A stretch of DNA of 64,000 nt, from contig NZ_BDBS01000034.1 of the NCBI RefSeq assembly GCF_001613105.1, forward strand, positions 1-64,000, written 5' to 3'. The translations under genes and the position numbers were made by a program. The stretch is from Nocardia pseudobrasiliensis NBRC 108224 (GTDB taxonomy: Bacteria > Actinomycetota > Actinomycetes > Mycobacteriales > Mycobacteriaceae). Of the stretch, positions 6,901 to 15,732 are shown piece after piece; within the stretch, counting starts at the first letter, position 1; the number at the start of each line of letters is the position of its first letter. The notes under the pieces were generated by a model. That model saw nothing but the letters and a program-made list of their open reading frames with translations. It did not search any database and was not told the origin of the DNA.

Positions 6901-9108
6901 GTGGCTTTGTCAAAATTCGACTACGAGACCGAATTGTCGGCCGAGCGTGCGCACGTCGCATTTCTGTACGGGCAATTGGACGCGGTCCGGCGGGCGTCGT
7001 CGGGTGAACTCGATCGGGCGCTGCGCGAGAACGTCGCACGGACCCAGACCGAGCGGTGGGAGCGTGAGGTGGCGGTCGGCACGCTCAACGACCGTGTGAG
7101 CCGCTACCACGCGGCCGAGAACGGGCTGTGCTTCGGCCGTCTCGACAGCGACGAGGGCACGACCTATATCGGTCGCATCGGATTGTTCGACGAGGCACGG
7201 GGGTTCGAGCCGCATCTGCTGGACTGGCGGGCACCCGCGGCGCGGCCGTTCTACACCGCCACGATCGCCTGCCCCGAGGGTGTGCGCAGGCGGCGGCATC
7301 TGCGCACCCGCGGGCGCGAGATCACCGGGTTCCACGACGATGTCCTCGATCGCGGCGCGGACGGGGCCGATCCCGATGCCGCCCTGCTGGCCGCGCTGGA
7401 CGCCCCGCGCGAACAGGTCATGCGCGATATCGTCGCCACGATCCAGTCCGAACAGGACGAGATCATCCGGATGCCGCATGCCGGCGTCGTGGTGATCGAG
7501 GGCGGCCCGGGCACCGGTAAGACCGCGGTCGCGCTGCATCGGGTGGCGTATCTGCTCTACTCCCGGCGCGAACAGCTCTCGCGCCAGGGCGTGCTGGTGG
7601 TCGGGCCCAATCCGGCCTTCCTGGACTTCATCGGCAATGTGCTGCCCTCGCTCGGGGAGACCGATGTGGTGTTCGCGACGCCCGGTGAGCTCACGCCCGG
7701 GGTGCGCACCGATCGCGAGGACGCCCCGGAGATCAAGCGCGTCAAGGGTTCTCGCGTCATGATCGAGGTGCTGGCGGCGGCGGTGGCCGATCGGCAGGAG
7801 CTGCCGGACTACTCGTACCCGATCGCGCTGAGCGATGTGACGATCGAGGTGGACGACGAGGTGGTCGAGGCCGCGCGCACCCACGCGCGGGCAACGGGCC
7901 TGCCGCACAACGAGGCTCGGCCGATCTTCCGCGAACGGCTGCTCGACGGGCTCACCGAACGCGCGGTGACCGCCATCGGCGAGGGCTGGCTGACCCGGGG
8001 CGATCGCGCGCTGCGGGCCGAATTGGCCAGGGACGCAAGGTCGGAGCTGATCGAGCACGCCGAGGTGCGTGCCACGGTTGATCGGCTCTGGCCGGAATTG
8101 ACCGCCGAGCGACTGCTCGGCGAGTTGTTCACCGCACCCGATCGCATGGATACCGCCGCGGCCGGACTGCCGGACGCCGAGCGTGCCCTGCTGCTGCGCG
8201 AAGATGGTGCGGCATGGACGATTTCGGATGTTCCGCTGCTCGACGAGGCCACCGAACTGCTCGGCGTCGATCGCCAGGACGAACTGGCGGCGGCCGAACG
8301 AGCCCGCCGGGCGCGTATCCGATACGCCCGCGACGTGCTCTCGGTCATCGACAATCCCGACGAGGAATACGGTGACGACGAACTGCGCGTGATCGACGCC
8401 ATCGATGCCGAAACCCTGGCCGAGCGACAGGTCGAACGCGACCACCGGACGCTGGCCGAACGTGCGGCCGCCGATCGGGAATGGACCTACGGCCACGTGG
8501 TGGTCGATGAGGCCCAGGAACTCTCGGAGATGGATTGGCGGGTTCTCATGCGCCGCTGTCCGAGTAAATCCATGACCATCGTCGGCGATCGCGCCCAGCG
8601 CCGCTCCCCGGCGGGCGCCCGCACCTGGGAGCAGATGCTGGATCGGTACACCCCCAATCGCTGGAGCTATCGCACACTGTCGATCAACTACCGCACGCCG
8701 GGGGAGATCATGGCGCTCGCGGCGCGGGTGCTCGCGCATATGGATCCGACCGCGCCGCTGCCGAAATCGGTGCGGCACACCGGCGTTCATCCGACCACGG
8801 TCGAGGCGACCGCCGCCGGACTGGCCGCGGCCGTCGCCGAATGCGTCCGCGACGCCGCACCCGAGACCGGCTCGCTGGCGGTCATCGCGCCGCAGGGGCA
8901 CGGCCTGGAGCTTCCGGGCGTGACCGTCCTGACCCCCGCCGAATCCAAGGGCCTGGAATTCGATGTGGTGGTCCTGGTCGAGCCCGGGGCCGTCCTCGAC
9001 GGATCCGATTACGGCGCAGCCGATCTGTACGTCGCGCTGACCCGCGCGACCCAGCGGCTGCACATCGTCCACAGCGCGCCGCTGCCCGCCGCGCTGGCGG
9101 CCGAATGA
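6901..9108 (+). CDS. helR: HelD/HelR-type RNA polymerase recycling ATPase (UvrD-like)
   Basis: About 735 residues of the superfamily-1 helicase-like HelD family. An N-terminal acidic helical arm (FDYETELSAERAHVAFLYGQ region) is followed by Walker A GGPGTGKT (residues 201-208), Walker B in VVVDEAQE (near 533) and the motif VI region VALTRATQR (near 705). HelR proteins bind RNA polymerase, dislodge rifamycins and recycle stalled enzyme (known for actinobacterial HelR). Family homology begins at the FDYE segment, so GTG 6901 or TTG 6907 (AGGTGG just before) fits better than the ATG at 6859. Its operon partner is the hydrolase behind an RAE-like site. It converges with an L7/L12 gene only 9 bp away. 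Confidence 0.85.
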   Translation: MALSKFDYETELSAERAHVAFLYGQLDAVRRASSGELDRALRENVARTQTERWEREVAVGTLNDRVSRYHAAENGLCFGRLDSDEGTTYIGRIGLFDEARGFEPHLLDWRAPAARPFYTATIACPEGVRRRRHLRTRGREITGFHDDVLDRGADGADPDAALLAALDAPREQVMRDIVATIQSEQDEIIRMPHAGVVVIEGGPGTGKTAVALHRVAYLLYSRREQLSRQGVLVVGPNPAFLDFIGNVLPSLGETDVVFATPGELTPGVRTDREDAPEIKRVKGSRVMIEVLAAAVADRQELPDYSYPIALSDVTIEVDDEVVEAARTHARATGLPHNEARPIFRERLLDGLTERAVTAIGEGWLTRGDRALRAELARDARSELIEHAEVRATVDRLWPELTAERLLGELFTAPDRMDTAAAGLPDAERALLLREDGAAWTISDVPLLDEATELLGVDRQDELAAAERARRARIRYARDVLSVIDNPDEEYGDDELRVIDAIDAETLAERQVERDHRTLAERAAADREWTYGHVVVDEAQELSEMDWRVLMRRCPSKSMTIVGDRAQRRSPAGARTWEQMLDRYTPNRWSYRTLSINYRTPGEIMALAARVLAHMDPTAPLPKSVRHTGVHPTTVEATAAGLAAAVAECVRDAAPETGSLAVIAPQGHGLELPGVTVLTPAESKGLEFDVVVLVEPGAVLDGSDYGAADLYVALTRATQRLHIVHSAPLPAALAAE

Positions 9109-9117
9109 ATCACCGGA

Positions 9118-9501
9118 TCACTTCAGGCCCACCCGGGCACCGGCCGCCTCGAGTTTGATCTTGGCGGTTTCGGCGGCGTCGCGGTCGATTCCCTCCAGGA
9201 TGACCCGCGGCGCCGCCTCGACCACATCCTTGGCCTCCTTCAGGCCGAGGCCGGGCACGATCTCGCGAACCGCCTTGATGACCTGAATCTTCCTGTCGCC
9301 GAAGGATTCCAGGATCACGTCGAATTCGGTCTGTTCCTCCTGCGCCGCCTCGGCGGCGGTCTCGGCGGCGACCGGCATCGCCATGGGCGCGGCGGCGGTG
9401 ACGCCGAACTCCTGCTCGAATGCCGTGAGGAACTCCGAAAGTTCGAGCAGCGTCATACCTTTGAAGACGTCGAGAAGTTCGGTGGTGGTCATTTTGGCCA
9501 T
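9118..9501 (-). CDS. rplL: Ribosomal protein L7/L12 paralogue (orphan)
   Basis: A 127-residue protein with the complete L7/L12 layout: N-terminal dimerisation domain (TTELLDVFKGMTLLELSEF), Ala/Glu-rich hinge near residues 45-60, and a C-terminal factor-binding domain with the conserved GLGLKEAKDVVE motif. A good AAGGGA ribosome site precedes the ATG. What is odd is the setting: L7/L12 normally follows rplJ in the rpoB region, but here it stands alone, converging on helR and divergent from a GAF-ANTAR gene. It is therefore probably a second, diverged copy, but the genome would have to be checked. A stress- or antibiotic-specific stalk protein is a speculation. Confidence 0.88.
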   Translation of the reverse strand: MAKMTTTELLDVFKGMTLLELSEFLTAFEQEFGVTAAAPMAMPVAAETAAEAAQEEQTEFDVILESFGDRKIQVIKAVREIVPGLGLKEAKDVVEAAPRVILEGIDRDAAETAKIKLEAAGARVGLK

Positions 9502-9667
9502 TGGTCTATCCCTTACAGCGCTGACCAGGGGATAAGAGACATGATAGGCGCGTGCGGGGTCGATCGGCCCGCGTCTTTTCCGAATTGTTCCCCCGTCCGG
9601 GCATTAGCTCCATTCGGAACGGGCAAAGCGATGATGTGATCGTTCGATGCGGCGGAAGGCGTGGCCG

Positions 9668-10417
9668 ATGAGGGAAATACGCCCGGATCCCCTTCAGCGA
9701 CTCGGAGCGACCTCCGCCGCGGTGGCGGGCTTGCACGAGATCATCGCCGAGGAGGAGGCGCTCGGTGAGGTTCTGAAGCGGGTGGTGCGCACGGCCGCCC
9801 GCGCGTCGCCGCGGGCGGATCTGGTGAGCATATCCGTACTGGCCGAGGACATCTGGCGGACCGCGGCGCAGACCGCGGATGCCGCGGTGGCGTTGGATCG
9901 CGAACAGTACGCCGTGGACCGTGGGCCGTCGCTGGAATCGGTGCGCCTGCGCGGACCGGTGCGGTCGCGAATCGGCCGCGGGCACGAGCGCTGGCCGGAG
10001 TTCGAGGTGGCGGCCGTGCGGGCCGGGGTGCGCGCGTATCTGTCCGTGCCGCTCGTGGTCGACATCCGCGACAGCGAACAGCTGCTGGGCGCGCTCAATG
10101 TCTACAGCTACAGCGCCGACGCCTTCGATCCGTTCGACGAGGGTCTGATCGGTCTGTACGCGACCGCGGCCGGACAGGCCATCGCCAATGCCCGCCGCTG
10201 GCAGCGGGCCCGCGAATCGGTGCTGCAGCTCGAGCGCGCCCTCGAATCGCGCGCGGAGATCAATCAGGCCAAGGGCGCGCTGATGGCCATTCACGGCTGC
10301 ACCGCGGAACAGGCCTTCGAACGGCTGGTGGAACAGTCCCAGCACAACAACATCAGGGTGCACACCTTGGCCAAACGACTGCTGGGTTCGCTGCGGACCG
10401 AGCCGCGTTCGGAGTAG
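9668..10417 (+). CDS. GAF-ANTAR domain RNA-binding antiterminator/sensor
   Basis: About 249 residues: a GAF domain (residues roughly 20-180) followed by a C-terminal ANTAR domain starting at the motif REINQAKG-like segment (EINQAKGALMAIHG) with the expected alanine and aromatic-poor helices. ANTAR domains bind tandem hairpins in nascent RNA to prevent termination; the GAF domain would sense a ligand or redox signal. This architecture is common in mycobacteria and Nocardia. The ATG at 9668 has GGAAGG upstream; an alternative ATG lies at 9647. It is divergent from the orphan L7/L12 gene, sharing a roughly 165-bp intergenic region, but no clear target hairpin was identified there. Confidence 0.85.
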   Translation: MREIRPDPLQRLGATSAAVAGLHEIIAEEEALGEVLKRVVRTAARASPRADLVSISVLAEDIWRTAAQTADAAVALDREQYAVDRGPSLESVRLRGPVRSRIGRGHERWPEFEVAAVRAGVRAYLSVPLVVDIRDSEQLLGALNVYSYSADAFDPFDEGLIGLYATAAGQAIANARRWQRARESVLQLERALESRAEINQAKGALMAIHGCTAEQAFERLVEQSQHNNIRVHTLAKRLLGSLRTEPRSE

Positions 10418-10454
10418 TCCGGCGAAAGTCGCGCCGCCGCGCGCAATCCCGGGC

Positions 10455-11435
10455 ATGCTGACAGTCATGCAAGCTGTCGATGTTGTCGTCGTCGGCGCCG
10501 GCGTGAGCGGCCTGACGACCGCCGTGATTCTGCTAGAGCGGGGCAAGCGTGTCCTGATCCGGTCCGCCACCGAGCCGACCGCGACCACCTCGATGGTCGC
10601 GGGCGCGATGGCAGGCGGTCCGGTCATGACCGAACCGCTGCGGGACGCACTGCGCTGGAACGAAATCGGCCTACGCGTCTTCGGCGAGTTGGCCGGGAGG
10701 TCGGAGTCCGGCGTACGGATGGCACAGGGCCGCTTGGTGTCCCGGCTCGCGACGGAGGAACCGTCCTGGGCCGCATCGCTGCCCGGTTACCGGCCGTGTA
10801 CCGAGCAGGAGTTCGCCGGATATCCGACGGCGTTCTGGATTTCCACACCGCTGATCGATATGCCGGTGTATCTGCGGTACCTGTGGAACCGATTCGAGGC
10901 GGCCGGCGGCAAGTTGGAAGTGGCCCCGGTTTCCGATCTCGCCGAGCTCGACGCGGCCGTCGTGGTGAACTGTGCGGGCGTGGGCGCGGGCGAACTCGCC
11001 GGTGATCCGCAGGTGCATCCGGTGCGCGGGCAGCATGTGATGGTCGAGAATCCGGGCCTGACCGAATTCTTCGCCGAGGGCGGCGCGAGCACCGAGTGGA
11101 CCAGCTACTTCCCGCACGCCGAACGCGTCGTGCTGGGCGGCGTCGCCGATATCGGCGACGCGAACCTCGAACCCGACCCGACGCAGACCGAACAGATCCT
11201 CGAACGCTGCATCGCCGTCGAACCCCGGCTGGCCGGGGCGCGGGTGCTCGGTGTGGAGGTCGGGCTGCGGCCGGGGCGGTCGAGTATCCGGGTCGACAGC
11301 GAACGGCGCGGCAACAAACTGGTGGTGCACAACTACGGCCACGGCAGCGTCGGCATCGCCATGTCCTGGGGCTGTGCGACCGATGCGGCCGATCTATGCG
11401 ACGGCGGTCGAATCGGTGGCGGCGGCCTCGGTTAG
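10455..11435 (+). CDS. D-amino-acid oxidase (FAD)
   Basis: A 326-residue flavoprotein of the DAO family, near the usual length for bacterial DAAO. It has the N-terminal dinucleotide motif GAGVSG (residues 14-19), a VVNCAGVGAGEL segment characteristic of DAAO/DASPO, the VHPVRGQHVMVENP motif and the C-terminal signature with HNYGHGSVGIAMSWG that closes the FAD site. It would oxidise D-amino acids to 2-oxo acids, ammonia and hydrogen peroxide. An ATG at 10467 is an alternative start. It converges with the monooxygenase gene and the two coding ends overlap by 42 bp, so one stop may be misplaced or the overlap may be real. Confidence 0.88.
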   Translation: MLTVMQAVDVVVVGAGVSGLTTAVILLERGKRVLIRSATEPTATTSMVAGAMAGGPVMTEPLRDALRWNEIGLRVFGELAGRSESGVRMAQGRLVSRLATEEPSWAASLPGYRPCTEQEFAGYPTAFWISTPLIDMPVYLRYLWNRFEAAGGKLEVAPVSDLAELDAAVVVNCAGVGAGELAGDPQVHPVRGQHVMVENPGLTEFFAEGGASTEWTSYFPHAERVVLGGVADIGDANLEPDPTQTEQILERCIAVEPRLAGARVLGVEVGLRPGRSSIRVDSERRGNKLVVHNYGHGSVGIAMSWGCATDAADLCDGGRIGGGGLG

Positions 11436-12902
11436 CGCCCGGTCCCGGCGAAATTCCAGGTGCTCCTCGCCGACCCGGCCGTAGCGCAGCCGGACCGCGT
11501 CGACGTAGTAGTTGTTCAGGATCTTCCACGGCTCGCGGGTGCCCTGGCGCGGGATGACGCCCTCGGCGCGTTTGACATAGCCCGACTTCAGCGCGCTGCC
11601 GAAGGCGGATTCGCTACCCCGGTCGTCATCGGTGGCGCGGGCGACGACCTGGGTGTAACCGTGCTTGCGCATATGGGCGATCAAGCGGCAGAAGTACTCC
11701 GCGGCCAGATCGACCTTCAGCGTCCAGGACGCGTTGGTGTAGCCGAGCATGAACATCGCGTTGGGGATGCCGTCGAGCAGGACACCCTTGTAGATCACCC
11801 GGTCGTGGGTGGTCATCGGCCGTCCGTCGACCTCGAGTTCCGCGCCGCCCGCGATCTGCACGACGAGCCCGGTCGCGCTGATGACGATATCGGCCGGAAT
11901 CTCCTCACCGGAGGAGAGCCGAATTCCGTTGGGGGTGAAGGTTTCGATGGTATCGGTGACCACCGACGCCTTACCCCGGCGCAGCACCCGGAACAGATCG
12001 CCGCTGGGCACCACGCACAGCCGCTCGTCCCAGGGGTTGTAGTTCGGGGAGAAGTGACGCAGCTCCACCTTCCCGCGCAGCTGGGACCGCACCACCCCGA
12101 GCAGCAGTCGTCGGGCCAGCCGCGGCTGCGAGCGCGACAGCTGGAACACCCCGCGCTGCAGGGCGATATTGCGGGCCCGGCCCAGTTTGTAGATCACCGT
12201 CTCGGGCACGCGCAGCCGCTGCAACACCACGGCCACCGGATCCTCGGCCGGAATCGGGAGGATATAGGTGGGCGAGCGCTGCAGCATGGTGACGTGTTCG
12301 GCCTTGTCGGTCATGGCGGGCACCAGGGTCACCGCCGTCGCGCCGCTGCCGATGACCACCACGCGCTTGCCCTCGTAGTCCAGGTCCTCGGGCCACTGCT
12401 GCGGATGGATGATCGGGCCGGTGAACGATTCCTCGCCCGGGAACGACGGGCGATATCCCGCGTCGTAGCTGTAGTAGCCGGTGCAGCCGACCAGGAAGCG
12501 GCTGGTGTATTCGGTTGTCGCCCCGGACTTCTCGTCGGTGGTCCGCACGGTCCACAGGCCGGTCGCGGAATCGAAGGAGGAGCGCACGACCCGTCGCCCG
12601 AAGTGGATGTGCGGGTTGACGTCGTATTCGTCGGCTGTCTCCTGCACATAGCCGCGGATGCTCGCGCCGTCGGCGAGCACCTTGGTGCCGCGCCACGGGC
12701 GGAAGTGGTAGCCGAAGGTGTTCATATCCGAATCCGAGCGGATGCCCGGGTATCGGAACAGGTCCCAGGTGCCGCCGATCTCGTCGCGGCGCTCCAGAAC
12801 TGCGTAGCTGAGCTGGGGCAGCTCACGTGTCAGATGGCAGGCGACGCCGATGCCGGAGACTCCAGCGCCGATGATCAGCACGTCGAAATGGTTGTCGCTC
12901 AT
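11394..12902 (-). CDS. EthA-like Baeyer-Villiger flavin monooxygenase
   Basis: A 502-residue class B flavoprotein monooxygenase. FAD motif GAGVSG (residues 12-17), Baeyer-Villiger fingerprint F-x-G-x3-H-x3-W-P at residues 160-171, and NADPH motif GSGATA (185-190) are all present in order. The RYPGIRSDSDM segment and overall length resemble mycobacterial EthA (about 489 residues), which oxidises ketones and activates ethionamide. No EthR-type TetR repressor is adjacent, unlike the mycobacterial ethA-ethR pair. Transcribed away from the type VII secretion trio across a 143-bp gap. Confidence 0.88.
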   Translation of the reverse strand: MSDNHFDVLIIGAGVSGIGVACHLTRELPQLSYAVLERRDEIGGTWDLFRYPGIRSDSDMNTFGYHFRPWRGTKVLADGASIRGYVQETADEYDVNPHIHFGRRVVRSSFDSATGLWTVRTTDEKSGATTEYTSRFLVGCTGYYSYDAGYRPSFPGEESFTGPIIHPQQWPEDLDYEGKRVVVIGSGATAVTLVPAMTDKAEHVTMLQRSPTYILPIPAEDPVAVVLQRLRVPETVIYKLGRARNIALQRGVFQLSRSQPRLARRLLLGVVRSQLRGKVELRHFSPNYNPWDERLCVVPSGDLFRVLRRGKASVVTDTIETFTPNGIRLSSGEEIPADIVISATGLVVQIAGGAELEVDGRPMTTHDRVIYKGVLLDGIPNAMFMLGYTNASWTLKVDLAAEYFCRLIAHMRKHGYTQVVARATDDDRGSESAFGSALKSGYVKRAEGVIPRQGTREPWKILNNYYVDAVRLRYGRVGEEHLEFRRDRALTEAAATDSTAVA

Positions 12903-13045
12903 CTGACCGACCTTCCGCGTCGTTGCGTCCGTCCTTCAATGTTACCGCGACATCCTGTCACACACACTTTTCCCCTGACAATCCCTGGCCACATGCGTCT
13001 CCGGTACGCTCGGTGCGATTTGTCCTATTCCGAAGGAGGGGGAGT

Positions 13046-13360
13046 ATGGCCTTGCTGAAGGCGGATGTGGATCAGTTGAACACTCTGGCCGGGACGCTGG
13101 AGGAGGTCGGCAATGCCATCGATGCCGTCGACATCCGTTCGGCCGTGGCCCGGGTTCGGGAGGCGCTCGACGGTTGCGACATCGTTGCGGTCTGTGAGCA
13201 GGCCGGTGAATTCATCGAGGGCGCGTATCTGCGGGTGGCCGAGCGGGAACGCGCGATCGGATCCAAGATTCGTACCTGCGCAAGCGATTTCGCGATGACG
13301 GACGAGAACTTCAAGAAGGCCATGGATGAATACGACTTCCACGGTTCGGGGGCGCGCTGA
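13046..13360 (+). CDS. EspC-like type VII secretion substrate
   Basis: A 104-residue helical protein with no signal peptide, matching the length of mycobacterial EspC (ESX secretion-associated, DUF2580). Two long helices are separated by a short turn near residue 35-45, and the C-terminal helix has the YxxxD/E-like pattern expected for the secretion signal of these substrates (MDEYDFHG end). The ATG at 13046 has a strong GAAGGAGGGGG site. The stop overlaps the ATG of the following 790-residue protein by one base, so the pair is made together, as substrate pairs for ESX systems usually are. No ESX core components lie in the window. Confidence 0.75.
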   Translation: MALLKADVDQLNTLAGTLEEVGNAIDAVDIRSAVARVREALDGCDIVAVCEQAGEFIEGAYLRVAERERAIGSKIRTCASDFAMTDENFKKAMDEYDFHGSGAR

Positions 13361-15732
13361 TGCCGAATTCGAAGGGTCTCGCGACGCCGCGTGAGGTCGC
13401 GAAGTGGAATTTCCTCGCGCTCAACGATTGGGCGGCGGTGGTCCGGGCCGGTAACGGGACGTTCAAGGAGCAGATCGACAAGGCGCGCAACCATTTCGGC
13501 GAGATCGGGACGGTGTGGTCGGGGGCGGCTCACGACGCGGCCTACGAGCGCGTGGACGAGGAGTACAACCAGGCGCGCAAGGTCTTCTACGAGATCGATG
13601 ACATGCCGGGGATGCTGGAAGCGGCCGGCAGTGGCCTGTCGGCGTTCCAGCAGGTGGTGATGAGCAAGATCGCCGATGCCGAGGCGCTGGGGCTGTGGGT
13701 CGACGACCTGTGGCAGATTCCGGACAACAGCGATGTCGAGCGTTCGGTCATCGATGACCACCAGGCCGCGGTCCGCAGCGCGTTCCAGTCGCTGCTGGAC
13801 GAGATCGCCCGCTACAAACAGACATTGACGAGCAATTCCGAACTCGTTCGCGCGGCCGGAGATTTGTTCGGCTCCAGCATCGAGGTCGACGAGGCCGCGT
13901 CGCAGGGCGGGCGATTGGGCGGCGAGGACGGCAAGGCCATCGCCGACGCCGCACGCGATCACAACGACCGCGCCTTCGCCGACATCGTCGACAACATGCC
14001 CGCCTACGTCCTGACCGATCAGGAGCGACAGGCCCTGGCCAACGGCGAGGAAGTGTCGACCGTGCCCGCCGGGGTGCAGGACTACTACCGCGAGTTCTAC
14101 AAATCGGCCGGAAAAGACGGCGTGCTGGCGCTCAACGACTATCTGGCCGCCCAGGAGAAGAACGGCAACCCCGTCGCCGCCGCGCAGCGCGACAACCTCG
14201 CCAACGGTTTGATGATGGTCAGCAATGACAAGGTCGTCAGCCGCGGTCCCGACGGAAAGGTGCTCGCGCAGGGCGGATATCAAAACCTGCCCGCGGATAT
14301 CAGGGAACTGGTCTCCGGCCGCGAAGAGGAACGCATCTCCGACGACGGCCGCCCCCAACAGGTACGCGACCGCTTCATCGACCAGTCCCGCTTCGCCGAC
14401 CTCCTGGGCGAGGCCAACCCCGGCTACACCCCCGGCAAGGATTTCGGCATCGAACTCGGCCGCCAGGGCGAAAGCATCACCCACTACCTCGACCAGGTCG
14501 ATTCCAATATGCACGGCAGCATGCCGACCGGCTTCCAGGAGGGCGACCGCGACGCCATGGAACGCGCGGCCACGCAGTACCTGGACGCGGCGGGCCGCAA
14601 CCACGATGCGAGCCATGCCCTTTTGACAGGCGAAGGGGTAACCCAGGATCCGACCGGCGGCGCACTCGGGGATCACTATTCGCCACAGAAGTACGACCCG
14701 AAGGAATTCGCCAGCACCATTTTCAATCACGAGTGGCAGGACGATGGCAAGGCCGCTGCGGGGTTGTACAGCTGGGCGGGGGATCATACGCATGATCAGG
14801 GGGCTACGGGGGAGAAGGCGCGGGAGATCGCGGAGGTTTTGCCGAAGTATTTGGCGCCTACGGATCACAATGGGACGTTGCTCGGGAGCGATGGTAAGCC
14901 GATCACCAGTGGGAAGGATGCGTCCATCTTCCAAAATTCGGCCGAATCGTTTGCCAAGAACCCTGAATTGGCGACTGGACTGTCCAAAGTTTTGGCTCCC
15001 AACCTGGACTCGTTTGCTGGTTACCATACGCAGACTGAAATCGATAACAACCAGCTCCAACTGGGGCGCGAGGACGCGCGTCGGCTGCTATTTCTGTCGT
15101 GTATGTCCGACGAGGGCACGATGTACATGGAGACTTCTCGGCAGACCTACGATGCGGCAATACTCGATCGGATCGCTCAGGGGCAAGATCCCAAGCCCTT
15201 CGACACCGCCCTGATGATGGCGAACGTCGACGCTCATGTCTCGCTGGCTGAGCGGAATGCCGCTATCTACAAGGATGCTGCGGAGGTCGATGGGCGCAAC
15301 ACCCACGAGCAGGAGCTCTACGACACTCGCCAGAAGGGATTCGAATTCGCTAAGAGCATCGTGTCCGGCGGCGTGGAGGAGGCGACCAATAAGGTTCCCG
15401 GCGGGGCGATAGTTCAGAGCATAGTCGGTGATCTGGCCGACAAGGGCATGGACAAGGCAATCGAAGCATGGAACCCGGAACCGACTCCGGAGAAGTTGCA
15501 GTTTCCATCGGTTGAAGCGGTCCAGAATGACGGATACGACACGTTCGAGAAGGCGCTGCTGGGCGCGACGAAAGACAATCCGCTACCTCAGGAAAAATTT
15601 GATCAGTACCGCAGGGATTACAGCGGTGCATACAACGATGTCGTACCCAACACGCTTGTAACCGATGCCAATGATCTGGAAAAGCTTGTCACCGGCGGTG
15701 TCGGGGCACCGCGCTCGAAGGAGGAGAAGTGA
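13360..15732 (+). CDS. Large helical type VII secretion-associated protein
   Basis: A 790-residue, mostly helical, soluble protein without signal peptide or transmembrane segments. The N-terminal 100 residues contain a WSGAAHDAA motif, close to the WxG turn of WXG/LXG type VII substrates, between two long helices. The middle (residues 190-460) resembles the long alpha-helical repeat region of nocardial and mycobacterial proteins annotated as TPR-repeat region or DUF6571; I cannot confirm the family. From about base 14745 onward codon use changes noticeably (more A/T third positions) than in the first two thirds, which fits a recently acquired or exchanged C-terminal module. It overlaps the DUF3558 lipoprotein gene (GTGA). 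A secreted effector is the leading guess; no catalytic motif was recognised. Confidence 0.6.
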   Translation: MPNSKGLATPREVAKWNFLALNDWAAVVRAGNGTFKEQIDKARNHFGEIGTVWSGAAHDAAYERVDEEYNQARKVFYEIDDMPGMLEAAGSGLSAFQQVVMSKIADAEALGLWVDDLWQIPDNSDVERSVIDDHQAAVRSAFQSLLDEIARYKQTLTSNSELVRAAGDLFGSSIEVDEAASQGGRLGGEDGKAIADAARDHNDRAFADIVDNMPAYVLTDQERQALANGEEVSTVPAGVQDYYREFYKSAGKDGVLALNDYLAAQEKNGNPVAAAQRDNLANGLMMVSNDKVVSRGPDGKVLAQGGYQNLPADIRELVSGREEERISDDGRPQQVRDRFIDQSRFADLLGEANPGYTPGKDFGIELGRQGESITHYLDQVDSNMHGSMPTGFQEGDRDAMERAATQYLDAAGRNHDASHALLTGEGVTQDPTGGALGDHYSPQKYDPKEFASTIFNHEWQDDGKAAAGLYSWAGDHTHDQGATGEKAREIAEVLPKYLAPTDHNGTLLGSDGKPITSGKDASIFQNSAESFAKNPELATGLSKVLAPNLDSFAGYHTQTEIDNNQLQLGREDARRLLFLSCMSDEGTMYMETSRQTYDAAILDRIAQGQDPKPFDTALMMANVDAHVSLAERNAAIYKDAAEVDGRNTHEQELYDTRQKGFEFAKSIVSGGVEEATNKVPGGAIVQSIVGDLADKGMDKAIEAWNPEPTPEKLQFPSVEAVQNDGYDTFEKALLGATKDNPLPQEKFDQYRRDYSGAYNDVVPNTLVTDANDLEKLVTGGVGAPRSKEEK

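Noticed and set aside
11394..11435. 42-bp coding overlap of DAAO and monooxygenase as a frameshift
   Set aside because: Both reading frames end cleanly with family C-termini; long convergent overlaps occur in GC-rich genomes, so no error is assumed.
12903..13045. EthR-type operator upstream of the EthA-like gene
   Set aside because: No clear palindrome and no TetR gene next to it.
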